Positions 21,459-30,282 of a DNA stretch of 64,000 nt are shown piece by piece. This stretch comes from Bradyrhizobium sp. URHD0069 (lineage in GTDB: Bacteria > Pseudomonadota > Alphaproteobacteria > Rhizobiales > Xanthobacteraceae). The position numbers and the translations under genes are program-made. Where the stretch lies: contig NZ_JNIJ01000014.1 of NCBI RefSeq assembly GCF_000701345.1, forward strand, positions 1-64,000, in the 5' to 3' direction. The notes under the pieces were generated by a model. That model did no database searches. It saw only the letters and a program-made list of their open reading frames with translations, and was not told where the DNA came from. Numbering within the stretch: the first letter of the stretch is position 1; each line of letters opens with the position of its first letter.

Positions 21459-24416
21459 ATGTCTCGCCAAGACGCGAACGCCGCCTTTGCACTCTCCTCG
21501 TTTCTACAGGGCGCGAACGCCCCCTACATCGATGACATCTACGCCCGTTACGAGAAGGACCCCGCCTCGGTCGACACCGAATGGCGGGAGTTTTTCAAGA
21601 GCCTGAAAGACCAGCCGGCCGACGTTCGGAAGAATGCCGAGGGACCCTCCTGGGCGCGCGACAACTGGCCGATGACCCCGCAGGACGAACTGACCTCCGC
21701 GCTCGACGGCAACTGGGCGCAGGTCGAAAAGTCGATCGGCGCCAAGCTCGCGGCCAAGCCACAGCCCAAGGGCGCCGAACTGACCGCGGCCGACGTCCAC
21801 CAGGCGACGCGTGATTCCATCCGCGCGCTGATGCTGATCAGGGCCTACCGGATGCGCGGCCATTTCCACGCCAAGCTCGACCCGCTTGGGATCGAGCCGC
21901 CGCGCGATCGCGAGGAACTCGATCCGCGCTCCTACGGTTTCGTGGAGGCCGATTTCGACCGCAAGATCTTCCTCGATCATGTCCTGGGCATGGAATACGC
22001 GACGTTGCGCGAAATCGTCGCGATCTGCGAGCGTACTTACTGCCAGACCCTTGGCGTCGAGTTCATGCACATCAGCAACGCCGCGCAGAAAGCCTGGATT
22101 CAGGAGCGCGTCGAGGGGCCCGATAAGGAAATCAGTTTCACCCGTGAGGGCCGGCGCGCCATCCTGAGGAAGTTGGTCGAGGCCGAAGGTTTTGAGAAAT
22201 TCTGCGACCTCAAATTCACCGGCACCAAGCGATTCGGGCTGGATGGCGCCGAATCGCTGATCCCGGCGCTGGAACAGATCATCAAGCGCGGCGGCAATCT
22301 TGGCGTGAAGGAAATCGTGCTGGGCATGCCGCATCGCGGACGCCTGAACGTGCTGACGCAGGTGATGGGCAAGCGGCATCGCGCGCTGTTTCATGAATTC
22401 AAGGGCGGCTCGGCCAACCCGGACGCGGTCGAGGGCTCTGGCGACGTCAAATATCATCTCGGCGCATCCTCGGACCGGGAGTTCGACAACAACCGCATCC
22501 ATCTGTCGCTGACCGCCAATCCGTCGCATCTGGAGATCGTCGATCCCGTCGTGCTCGGCAAGGTGCGCGCCAAGCAGGACCAGCACGGCGATCCGCCGGA
22601 CCAGCGCATCTCGGTGCTGCCGCTATTGATGCACGGCGATGCCGCGTTCGCCGGCCAGGGCGTGGTGGCGGAATGCTTCAGCCTGTCCGACCTGAAAGGC
22701 TACCGCACCGGCGGTTCGCTGCATTTTATCGTCAACAACCAGATCGGCTTCACCACCTATCCGCGCTATTCGCGCTCCTCGCCCTATCCCTCCGACGTGG
22801 CCAAGATGATCGACGCGCCGATCTTCCACGTGAACGGCGACGATCCGGAGGCCGTGGTGTTCGCGGCCAAGGTCGCGATCGAATTCCGGCAGAAATTCCA
22901 TAAGCCCGTCGTCATCGACATGTTCTGCTACCGCCGCCACGGCCACAACGAAGGCGATGAGCCGGCGTTCACCCAGCCAGTGATGTACAAGAGGATCGCC
23001 TCGCATCCGAGCACGCTGGAGCTCTATTCCAAACGACTGATCGCCGAAGGCGTGATGACCGAAGGTGAAGTCGAGAAGGCCAAGGCCGACTGGCGTGCGC
23101 GGCTCGACGCCGAGCTCGATGCCGGCTCGGGCTACAAACCCAACAAAGCCGACTGGCTCGACGGCAAGTGGGCCGGCTTCAAGTCGGCCGATCAGGAAGA
23201 AGAGGCGCGCCGCGGCGTTACCGGCGTCGATGTCGCAATACTCAGGGATATCGGTCGCAAGATCACCAAGGCGCCCGATGGCTTCCGGATTCACCGCACC
23301 ATCCAGCGGTTTTTGGAAAATCGCTCGAAAGCGATCGACAGCGGGATCGGGATCGATTGGGCGACCAGCGAGGCGCTGGCGTTCTGCACGCTGCTGCAGG
23401 AAGGCCATCACGTCCGGCTGTCGGGACAGGACAGCGAGCGCGGCACCTTCTCGCAACGGCACTCGGTGCTGATCGATCAGGAAGACGAGAGCCGCTATAC
23501 GCCGTTCAATCACCTCGGCGGCGACCAGGGTCATTACGAAGTGATCAACTCGCTGCTGTCAGAAGAAGCCGTGCTCGGTTTCGAATATGGCTATTCACTG
23601 GCGGAGCCGAACGCGCTGGCGGTCTGGGAAGCGCAGTTCGGTGACTTCGCCAATGGCGCCCAGGTGCTGTTCGACCAGTTCATCTCTTCGGGCGAACGCA
23701 AATGGCTGCGCATGTCCGGCCTCGTCTGCATGCTGCCGCATGGCTATGAAGGGCAGGGACCGGAGCATTCCTCGGCCCGGCTCGAGCGCTTCCTGCAGAT
23801 GTGCGCCGAAGACAACATGCAGGTGGTCTATGCCACCACGCCCGCCAATTTCTTCCACGTGCTGCGGCGTCAACTGCATCGCGAGATTCGCAAGCCGCTG
23901 ATCCTGATGACGCCGAAGTCGCTGCTGCGGCACAAGCGCGCCGTCTCGAGGCTCGATGAATTGGGCGCCGGCTCTACGTTCCACCGGATCCTCTATGATG
24001 ACGCGGTGATGCTATCAGATGAAAAGATCAAGCTGGTGGCGGACGACAAGATTCGCCGCGTCGTGCTGTGCTCGGGCAAGGTCTATTACGACCTTTACGA
24101 GGAGCGCGAAAAACGCGGCATCGATGACGTCTACATCATGCGCGTGGAGCAGCTTTATCCTGTGCCGGTGAAGGCACTGGTGCAGGAACTCGGCCGCTTC
24201 AAGAGCGCCGAAGTGGTCTGGTGCCAGGAAGAGCCGCGCAACATGGGCGCCTGGCATTTCATCGAGCCGTATCTCGAATGGGTGCTGAACCAGATCCACG
24301 CGCCGAATAGGCGTCCGCGTTACGCCGGGCGCCCCGCCGCGGCGGCGACGGCCACCGGTTTGATGTCGAAGCACCTGGCGCAGCTCAAGGCGCTGCTTGA
24401 CGAGGCACTGAACTAG
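21459..24416 (+). CDS. sucA: 2-oxoglutarate dehydrogenase E1 component
   Basis: A 985-residue thiamine-diphosphate enzyme, the decarboxylating E1 of the 2-oxoglutarate dehydrogenase complex. The N-terminal peripheral-binding helix is recognisable (FLQGANAPYIDDIYARYEKDP); the substrate and TPP regions include GMPHRGRLNVL, HLGASSDR, VNGDDPEAVVF and the pyrimidine-domain GYSLAEPNALAVWEAQFGDFANGAQ. Length and ends are normal. It is followed by sucB after 134 bases that include a palindromic repeat. Confidence 0.98.
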   Translation: MSRQDANAAFALSSFLQGANAPYIDDIYARYEKDPASVDTEWREFFKSLKDQPADVRKNAEGPSWARDNWPMTPQDELTSALDGNWAQVEKSIGAKLAAKPQPKGAELTAADVHQATRDSIRALMLIRAYRMRGHFHAKLDPLGIEPPRDREELDPRSYGFVEADFDRKIFLDHVLGMEYATLREIVAICERTYCQTLGVEFMHISNAAQKAWIQERVEGPDKEISFTREGRRAILRKLVEAEGFEKFCDLKFTGTKRFGLDGAESLIPALEQIIKRGGNLGVKEIVLGMPHRGRLNVLTQVMGKRHRALFHEFKGGSANPDAVEGSGDVKYHLGASSDREFDNNRIHLSLTANPSHLEIVDPVVLGKVRAKQDQHGDPPDQRISVLPLLMHGDAAFAGQGVVAECFSLSDLKGYRTGGSLHFIVNNQIGFTTYPRYSRSSPYPSDVAKMIDAPIFHVNGDDPEAVVFAAKVAIEFRQKFHKPVVIDMFCYRRHGHNEGDEPAFTQPVMYKRIASHPSTLELYSKRLIAEGVMTEGEVEKAKADWRARLDAELDAGSGYKPNKADWLDGKWAGFKSADQEEEARRGVTGVDVAILRDIGRKITKAPDGFRIHRTIQRFLENRSKAIDSGIGIDWATSEALAFCTLLQEGHHVRLSGQDSERGTFSQRHSVLIDQEDESRYTPFNHLGGDQGHYEVINSLLSEEAVLGFEYGYSLAEPNALAVWEAQFGDFANGAQVLFDQFISSGERKWLRMSGLVCMLPHGYEGQGPEHSSARLERFLQMCAEDNMQVVYATTPANFFHVLRRQLHREIRKPLILMTPKSLLRHKRAVSRLDELGAGSTFHRILYDDAVMLSDEKIKLVADDKIRRVVLCSGKVYYDLYEEREKRGIDDVYIMRVEQLYPVPVKALVQELGRFKSAEVVWCQEEPRNMGAWHFIEPYLEWVLNQIHAPNRRPRYAGRPAAAATATGLMSKHLAQLKALLDEALN

Positions 24417-24422
24417 CATTCG

Positions 24423-24525
24423 TAATTCGTCATGCCCTCGAAGGCAGGACATCCACTAACCCGCGCCGCCGAATAATCAGGACCGTCACGGATTACTGGA
24501 TCGCCCGCTTCGAAGGACGATGACC
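24423..24525. repeat. Palindromic repeats between sucA and sucB
   Basis: The intercistronic region has two repeat-like segments. CGTCATGCCCTCGAAGG at 24429-24445 resembles the CGTCATGCCCGGGC repeat near 53858. The second, GATTACTGGATCGCCCGCTTCGAAGG (24490-24515), resembles the TACTGGATACCCGCTTTCGCGGG element at 16040-16061. It shows repeats of the dispersed families inside a core operon. Confidence 0.55.
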
Positions 24526-24550
24526 GCACAGGGTATTTGAGGAAACATCA

Positions 24551-25798
24551 ATGACTGAAATTCGCGTTCCGACGCTCGGTGAGTCCGTGACCGAGGCCAC
24601 GATCGGCCGCTGGTTCAAGAAGGCCGGCGACGCCGTTGCGGTGGATGAGCCGCTGGTCGAGCTCGAGACCGACAAGGTCACGATCGAAGTCCCCGCACCT
24701 TCCGCCGGCACCCTCGGCGAGATCACCGCCAAGGACGGCGAGACCGTCGCGGTCGGCGCGTTGCTCGGGCAGATCAATGATGGCGCGGCGGCCGCCGCGA
24801 AGCCGGCAACCGCGCCCGCCAAGGCTGCAGCGCCGGCGGCTGCGCGGTCACCGGCCCCCGCCGCGCCCGCCGCTGCTGCGAAGGCGCCGCCGGCTGACGC
24901 GCCGCTGGCGCCGTCGGTGCGCAAGATCTCGGCCGAGAGCGGCATCGATGCCGCCACCGTTCCGGGCTCGGGCAAGGATGGCCGCGTCACCAAGGGCGAT
25001 ATGCTCGCTGCGATAGAAAAGGCGGCGTCGGCGCCGACACCGGTCAATCAGCCTGCAGCTGCGGTGCAGGTTCGCGCTCCCTCGCCCGCCGATGATGCCG
25101 CGCGCGAGGAACGCGTGAAGATGACGCGGTTGCGCCAGACCATCGCGCGCCGCCTGAAGGACGTGCAAAACACCGCCGCGATGCTCACGACCTTCAACGA
25201 GGTCGACATGAGCCACATCATGGCGATGCGCACCCAGTACAAGGACGTGTTCGAGAAGAAGCACGGCAGCAAGCTGGGATTTATGGGCTTCTTCACCAAG
25301 GCCTGCGTGCAGGCGCTAAAGGACATTCCGGCGGCCAACGCCGAGATCGACGGCACCGATCTGATCTACAAGAACTATTATCACGTCGGCGTCGCGGTGG
25401 GCACCGACAAGGGCCTGGTGGTGCCGGTGGTGCGCGACTGCGATCAGAAGTCGATCGCCGAGATCGAAAAGGCCATCGCTGATTTCGGCCGTCGCGCGCG
25501 CGACGGCCAGCTCAAGATCGACGAGATGCAGGGCGGCACCTTCACCATTACCAATGGCGGCATCTATGGGTCGCTGATGTCGACGCCGATCCTGAACGCG
25601 CCGCAGTCCGCCATTCTCGGAATGCACAAGATTCAGGATCGACCGGTCGCCGTCGGCGGCAAAGTCGAGATACGTCCGATGATGTATCTGGCGCTGTCCT
25701 ATGATCATCGCGTCATCGACGGCAAGGAAGCGGTGACCTTCCTGGTGCGCGTCAAGGAAAGCCTGGAGGATCCCGCGCGGCTGGTGCTGGATCTGTGA
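24551..25798 (+). CDS. sucB: Dihydrolipoyllysine succinyltransferase, E2 of 2-oxoglutarate dehydrogenase
   Basis: A 415-residue E2. Lipoyl domain at 1-75, with the lipoylated K42 in [10 protein letters not shown]; an Ala/Pro-rich linker; peripheral subunit-binding domain at about 117-155 ([27 protein letters not shown]); a second linker; catalytic domain to the end with the active-site motif [12 protein letters not shown]. There is a single lipoyl domain. It transfers the succinyl group from E1 to CoA and works with SucA and the LpdA encoded three genes on. Confidence 0.98.
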   Translation: MTEIRVPTLGESVTEATIGRWFKKAGDAVAVDEPLVELETDKVTIEVPAPSAGTLGEITAKDGETVAVGALLGQINDGAAAAAKPATAPAKAAAPAAARSPAPAAPAAAAKAPPADAPLAPSVRKISAESGIDAATVPGSGKDGRVTKGDMLAAIEKAASAPTPVNQPAAAVQVRAPSPADDAAREERVKMTRLRQTIARRLKDVQNTAAMLTTFNEVDMSHIMAMRTQYKDVFEKKHGSKLGFMGFFTKACVQALKDIPAANAEIDGTDLIYKNYYHVGVAVGTDKGLVVPVVRDCDQKSIAEIEKAIADFGRRARDGQLKIDEMQGGTFTITNGGIYGSLMSTPILNAPQSAILGMHKIQDRPVAVGGKVEIRPMMYLALSYDHRVIDGKEAVTFLVRVKESLEDPARLVLDL

Positions 25799-26000
25799 TG
25801 GTAAGGCGCCGTGTCGGATGACGTTTCTGCGCGCCCGCCTTGGATGCCGTCGGAAATTCCCGACGGCAGCCTGCCTGAATGGGATCAAGACGAAGCGGAT
25901 GGCCTTGTCGGCCTGTTGGTCGTTGGACAATCATGCAGCCGCCAAAATCCTGATGCACTGTAACGAGGCTGCCGAATGAATCTTAGGCTCTGGGGTTGAT

Positions 26001-26747
26001 GTGACGGACAAGGTTGTTGTTATCACCGGCGGCAGCCGCGGCATCGGCCGCGCTACCGCAATCGCCGCCGCATCGCGCGGCTTTCGCGTGGTCGTCGGTT
26101 ACGCCAGCAATCTGGCTGCGGCCAACGAGGTCGTCTCCATCATCGAGGCGAAAAACGGCAAGGCGATCGCGGTGAAATGCGACGTCGGCAACGAGCACGA
26201 TATCCTGGCATTGTTCAAGGCTGCGGATGAATTCGGCACGCTTGGCGCGCTGGTTAATAATGCCGGCATTGTCGGACCGACGTCGCGCGTCGACGAAATG
26301 TCGGCCGAGCGGATTCAGCGCATGATGGCCGTCAACGTCACCGGCAGCATTCTCTGCGCGCGCGAAGCGGTGAAGCGGATGTCGACCCGCCATGGCGGCA
26401 AGGGTGGCGTCATCGTCAATCTGTCATCGGTTGCCTCAAAACTCGGTTCGCCCAGTACCTATGTCGATTACGCGGCATCCAAGGGCGCCATCGATTCCTT
26501 CACGATTGGGCTAGGGCACGAAGTCGCCGGCGAAGGCATCCGCGTCGCCGCGATCCGGCCCGGGCTGATCGACACCGAAATTCACGCTTCAGGCGGTGAA
26601 CCCGACCGCGCCCAACGGCTCAGTCACATGGTGCCGATGAAGCGAGTCGGCACCGCCGACGAAATCGCCAACGCCGTTGTCTGGCTGATCTCGGATGAGG
26701 CCTCCTACGTGACCAGCGCCATCCTTGATGTATCGGGCGGGCGCTAA
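26001..26747 (+). CDS. Short-chain dehydrogenase/reductase between sucB and lpdA
   Basis: A 248-residue classical SDR. Cofactor motif TGGSRGIG at 9-16, NNAG motif in LVNNAGIV, catalytic Ser in VNLSSVASK and YxxxK in YVDYAASKG, with a C-terminal [10 protein letters not shown] block. It resembles YgfF-like sugar/3-oxoacyl reductases; the substrate is unknown. GTG 26001 is the start, as no ATG fits the conserved N-terminus. It is placed between E2 and E3 of the 2-oxoglutarate dehydrogenase complex, so it is probably co-expressed with them. Confidence 0.9.
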   Translation: MTDKVVVITGGSRGIGRATAIAAASRGFRVVVGYASNLAAANEVVSIIEAKNGKAIAVKCDVGNEHDILALFKAADEFGTLGALVNNAGIVGPTSRVDEMSAERIQRMMAVNVTGSILCAREAVKRMSTRHGGKGGVIVNLSSVASKLGSPSTYVDYAASKGAIDSFTIGLGHEVAGEGIRVAAIRPGLIDTEIHASGGEPDRAQRLSHMVPMKRVGTADEIANAVVWLISDEASYVTSAILDVSGGR

Positions 26748-26782
26748 TACCTGTCACATTTTCCAGCTACAGGACTTCAATC

Positions 26783-28186
26783 ATGGCCACTTACGATCTC
26801 GTTGTCATCGGCACCGGTCCTGGTGGATACGTCTGCGCGGTGCGGGCGGCGCAGCTCGGCATGAAAGTGGCCGTGGTCGAGAAGAACGCAACGCTCGGCG
26901 GCACCTGCCTGAATATCGGGTGCATGCCGTCAAAGGCCCTGCTGCACGCATCTGAAATGTTCGAGGAGGCGGGCCACTCGTTTGCGAAAATGGGCGTCGG
27001 CGTCTCCGCCCCGAAACTCGATCTGCCCTCGATGATGAATTTCAAGCAGCAGGGCATCGACGGTAACGTCAAGGGCGTCGAGTTCCTGATGAAGAAAAAC
27101 AAGATCGATGTCATCAGCGGCAAAGGAAAGATTCTTGGCGCCGGCAAGGTCGAAGTTGCAGGCAGCGCCGGCAAGACACAGATCGTCGAGACCAAAAACA
27201 TCGTCATCGCCAGCGGCTCCGATATCGCGCGGTTGAAGGGCATTGAGATCGACGAGAAGCGTATCGTCTCCTCGACCGGTGCGCTCTCGCTCGACAAGGT
27301 GCCGGAGAAATTATTGATTGTCGGCGCCGGCGTGATCGGGCTTGAGCTCGGCTCGGTGTGGCGCCGGCTCGGTGCGCAGGTTGCCGTGGTGGAGTTTCTC
27401 GATCGCATCCTGCCGGGCATGGACGGCGAAGTGGCGAAGCAATTCCAGCGCATGCTGGAAAAGCAGGGTTTTGCCTTCAAGCTCGGCGCCAAGGTCACCG
27501 CCGTCGACACGTCAGGCAAGACGTTATTGGCGAAGGTCGAGCCGGCCGCGGGCGGAAGCGCGGAAACGCTGGAAGCCGACGTGGTGCTGGTCTCTATCGG
27601 CCGCGTTCCCTACACCGAGGGGCTCGGCCTGAAGGAAGCTGGCGTCGTGCTCGACAACCGCGGCCGCGTGCAGATCGACGCGCATTTTGCGACCAGCGTG
27701 AAGGGCATCTACGCCATCGGCGACGCCGTCGCCGGACCGATGCTCGCTCACAAAGCGGAGGACGAAGGCGTCGCCTGCGCTGAAATTCTTGCCGGCCAGG
27801 CCGGGCATGTGAACTACGACGTGATCCCAAGCGTGGTGTATACCACGCCGGAAGTGTCGACGGTCGGCAAGACCGAGGAAGAGCTGAAGCAGGCCGGCGT
27901 AGCCTACACCGTCGGCAAATTTCCCTTTACCGCCAATGGCCGTTCCAAGGTCAACCAGACCACGGAAGGGTTCGTGAAGGTTCTTGCGGATGCGAAAACC
28001 GATCGGGTGCTTGGCGTCCACATTGTCGGCCGAGAGGCCGGCGAAATGATTCACGAAGCGGTGGTATTGATGGAGTTTGGCGGTTCTGCCGAGGATCTGG
28101 CGCGCACCTGCCACGCCCACCCGACCCGTTCCGAAGCCATCAAGGAAGCCGCGCTTGCGGTCGGCAAGCGCGCGATACACATGTGA
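26783..28186 (+). CDS. lpdA: Dihydrolipoyl dehydrogenase (E3)
   Basis: A 467-residue FAD disulfide oxidoreductase that reoxidises dihydrolipoamide with NAD+. FAD motif [11 protein letters not shown] at the N-terminus; redox pair C42/C47 in [18 protein letters not shown]-binding [11 protein letters not shown]; second FAD contact [20 protein letters not shown]; catalytic His/Glu in HAHPTRSEA near the C-terminus. Context makes it the E3 of the 2-oxoglutarate dehydrogenase complex; whether it also serves pyruvate dehydrogenase cannot be seen here. Confidence 0.98.
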   Translation: MATYDLVVIGTGPGGYVCAVRAAQLGMKVAVVEKNATLGGTCLNIGCMPSKALLHASEMFEEAGHSFAKMGVGVSAPKLDLPSMMNFKQQGIDGNVKGVEFLMKKNKIDVISGKGKILGAGKVEVAGSAGKTQIVETKNIVIASGSDIARLKGIEIDEKRIVSSTGALSLDKVPEKLLIVGAGVIGLELGSVWRRLGAQVAVVEFLDRILPGMDGEVAKQFQRMLEKQGFAFKLGAKVTAVDTSGKTLLAKVEPAAGGSAETLEADVVLVSIGRVPYTEGLGLKEAGVVLDNRGRVQIDAHFATSVKGIYAIGDAVAGPMLAHKAEDEGVACAEILAGQAGHVNYDVIPSVVYTTPEVSTVGKTEEELKQAGVAYTVGKFPFTANGRSKVNQTTEGFVKVLADAKTDRVLGVHIVGREAGEMIHEAVVLMEFGGSAEDLARTCHAHPTRSEAIKEAALAVGKRAIHM

Positions 28187-28225
28187 TCCACGCCCTCGGC
28201 GAACGTTGAGGCGGGGACCGCTTTC

Positions 28226-28423
28226 GTGCACCGCCTTCTGCAGCCGGTCTGGGTTCTGCTTGCGATCATCGTCCTGATCGAGGCGTGGCTGTGGGATAAC
28301 CTCGAGCTGATCGTGACGTGATTGGTGGCGCGCATTCCACTGCGCGCCCTCAAGCAGCGGCTCGCCGAACGAGTCGATACGCTGTCGCCGGCGATGACGC
28401 TGATCGTCTTTAACTTCGCTTGA
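28226..28423 (+). pseudogene. Broken small membrane-protein gene
   Basis: Reading from GTG 28226 gives a hydrophobic helix (VWVLLAIIVLIEAWLWDNLE), an in-frame TGA at 28319-28321 after 31 codons, then, in the same frame, LVARIPLRALKQRLAERVD and a further hydrophobic start (PAMTLIVF) before a stop at 28421. The continued frame and the alternating membrane/basic pattern suggest a longer ancestral membrane protein, which I recall from related genomes, with a point nonsense mutation and a lost C-terminus. It lies 39 bases after lpdA. Family unnamed; confidence is in the decay, not the function. Confidence 0.6.
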
Positions 28424-28444
28424 AAACGCTCCAGCAACACGCCT

Positions 28445-29035
28445 TCACATCAGATGCACCGCGTGTGGCGCGAACAGGCCGATCAGCGTGAAGCCGATTC
28501 CCGCCACCGCCAGCAGGCCTGACGCCCAGGCCAGCGCGAGCATGCCGGTGATGATGGTGGCTGACGCCAGCACGATGCCGATCTGAAACGCCGCCGATGC
28601 CACCTCGTAATGATGATATTTAGCCAACGCCAGATCGCGCTCGTGTTCGGCGTGCTTGGCGCGCGCGGCCAGTTGCTCCGAACCTTCGCCGGTTTCCGGC
28701 TCCGAGCGGTAGCGCGCCGCGGTCTTCTTCCAGTTGTCGATTTGCTTCTCTAGCGCCGCCTTGGCGGCATCGTCGCCCATCACGCCGAGGCTCAACCTGG
28801 CCTGATCCGATGTCGCCTCGACAACCGTGCGGCGGATGCTCTTGGCCTGAAAGAACGCCCACAGGTTCGAGGCCTCGACATTCTTGCTGATCGATTCGGT
28901 CTGCGCGCCCTTGCCCAACGTCTCCGACAGCGCCAGGAACAACGCGATGACCGCGATCAGCAGTGCGATCCTCTTGTTGGAGCCGGAGGCATGCTCGGCG
29001 TGCTCCGCATGCTCCATGCTTTCATGTGCGCCCAT
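28445..29035 (-). CDS. DUF4337 domain-containing membrane protein
   Basis: A 196-residue protein of the DUF4337 family. It has a short His/Glu-rich N-terminus (MGAHESMEHAEHAEHA), a transmembrane helix at about 23-40, a long charged and helical middle (about 50-145), and two C-terminal hydrophobic helices. Function unknown. ATG 29035 is preferred because the residues before it lack family character and the first conserved element follows directly. It lies between the broken gene above and xerC, on the xerC strand. Confidence 0.82.
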   Translation of the reverse strand: MGAHESMEHAEHAEHASGSNKRIALLIAVIALFLALSETLGKGAQTESISKNVEASNLWAFFQAKSIRRTVVEATSDQARLSLGVMGDDAAKAALEKQIDNWKKTAARYRSEPETGEGSEQLAARAKHAEHERDLALAKYHHYEVASAAFQIGIVLASATIITGMLALAWASGLLAVAGIGFTLIGLFAPHAVHLM

Positions 29036-29141
29036 GATTCTCTCCCCCGGGTGGACTGCATCCACGATTGACCGAACGATACCGGCTACGCAAGTGGCAA
29101 GCAGATGTGACGGGCGTGTGTCGGGGAGAGGTCGGGCGGTT

Positions 29142-30113
29142 TCACGCCCGCGGATGCGCCGTCTTGTAGACTTCCAACAGCCGCTCGCTGTCGATGCCGG
29201 TATAGATCTGCGTGGTCGACAGCGAAGCGTGGCCGAGCAGTTCCTGAATCGCGCGCAGATCGCCACCGCGGCTCAGAAGATGGGTGGCGAAGGAATGCCG
29301 TAGCGCATGCGGCGTCGCGCTGTCGGGCAGGCCGAGCGCGCTGCGCAACCGTTCCATGGTGAGTTGAATGATGCGCGGGCTGAGCGGGCCGCCGCGGGCG
29401 CCGACAAAGATCGGTGCTTGGGGCGGGAGCGGATGCGGACACATCGCCACATATTCCTGAACCAGCGTCAGCACATTTTGCAGCACCGGCACCATGCGGG
29501 TCTTGTTGCCCTTGCCGGTCACGACAAGCACGTCGCCTGCGCCGCGCAAGGGCACGTCGCGGCGCTTCAACCCGAGAGCTTCGGAAATGCGTAAGCCCGA
29601 ACCGTATAACAGCGCCATCACGGCGGCGTCGCGCGCCCAGATCCAGGGATCGCGGGCTTCGCCCGCGCGCTCGTCGGCGTCCGTGAAACGTTTTGCGGCC
29701 GCCATCTGGATCGGTTTCGGCAGACCCTTGCCGACCTTCGGCGCGCGGATCGCCGAGAGTGCGCCGACCTTGCCTTTGCCTTCCTGTTCGAGGAAGCGTC
29801 CGAACGAGCGCAAGCCCGCCAGCGCCCGCATCAGGGAACGGCTGCCGATATCGCTCCCGCGCCGCATCGCCATGAAGGCCCTGACGTCGCTGGCCTCGAG
29901 CGCCGCAAAGCACGCAAGCGTCACCCGCGAGCCCCAGTGCCCGCTGAGAAACTCAAGACACTGGCGGACGTCGCGGGCATAGGCCTCGAGCGTCTTCGGC
30001 GACAGCCGTCGCTCGCTGCGCAGATGCGCCAGCCAGCGCGTCATCTCCAGCGTGACGCTGTCGTCGGCGCAGTCGAGTTCGATCGGTTGTATTGCGGAAG
30101 CTGGTTTGGCCAT
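29142..30113 (-). CDS. xerC: Tyrosine recombinase XerC
   Basis: A 323-residue site-specific recombinase that with XerD resolves chromosome dimers at dif. An N-terminal core-binding domain (about 20-115) is followed by the catalytic domain with the full set: R175 (GSGLRISE), K201 (GKGNKTR), H269 and R272 (HALRHSFATHLL), H295 (LLGHASLS) and nucleophile Y304 (TQIYTG). Length is typical of XerC. It is divergent from priA, and its start region overlaps the unused upstream extension of the priA frame. Confidence 0.95.
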   Translation of the reverse strand: MAKPASAIQPIELDCADDSVTLEMTRWLAHLRSERRLSPKTLEAYARDVRQCLEFLSGHWGSRVTLACFAALEASDVRAFMAMRRGSDIGSRSLMRALAGLRSFGRFLEQEGKGKVGALSAIRAPKVGKGLPKPIQMAAAKRFTDADERAGEARDPWIWARDAAVMALLYGSGLRISEALGLKRRDVPLRGAGDVLVVTGKGNKTRMVPVLQNVLTLVQEYVAMCPHPLPPQAPIFVGARGGPLSPRIIQLTMERLRSALGLPDSATPHALRHSFATHLLSRGGDLRAIQELLGHASLSTTQIYTGIDSERLLEVYKTAHPRA

Positions 30114-30282
30114 GGGCTGTCTTGGGTGCGAATATTCAATACTATCACCCCCGGGTCGTTTACCTTTGGTGAACCGCAGCGATTCCTTCGGATATTCGCC
30201 CGGCCCGCTGTCGTGTTGCTGGTTCGGCGACGCCGGTGACCTTAAGTTAGCTCAAACCTCGCCTTTTGAGTCCGATTCTCCG

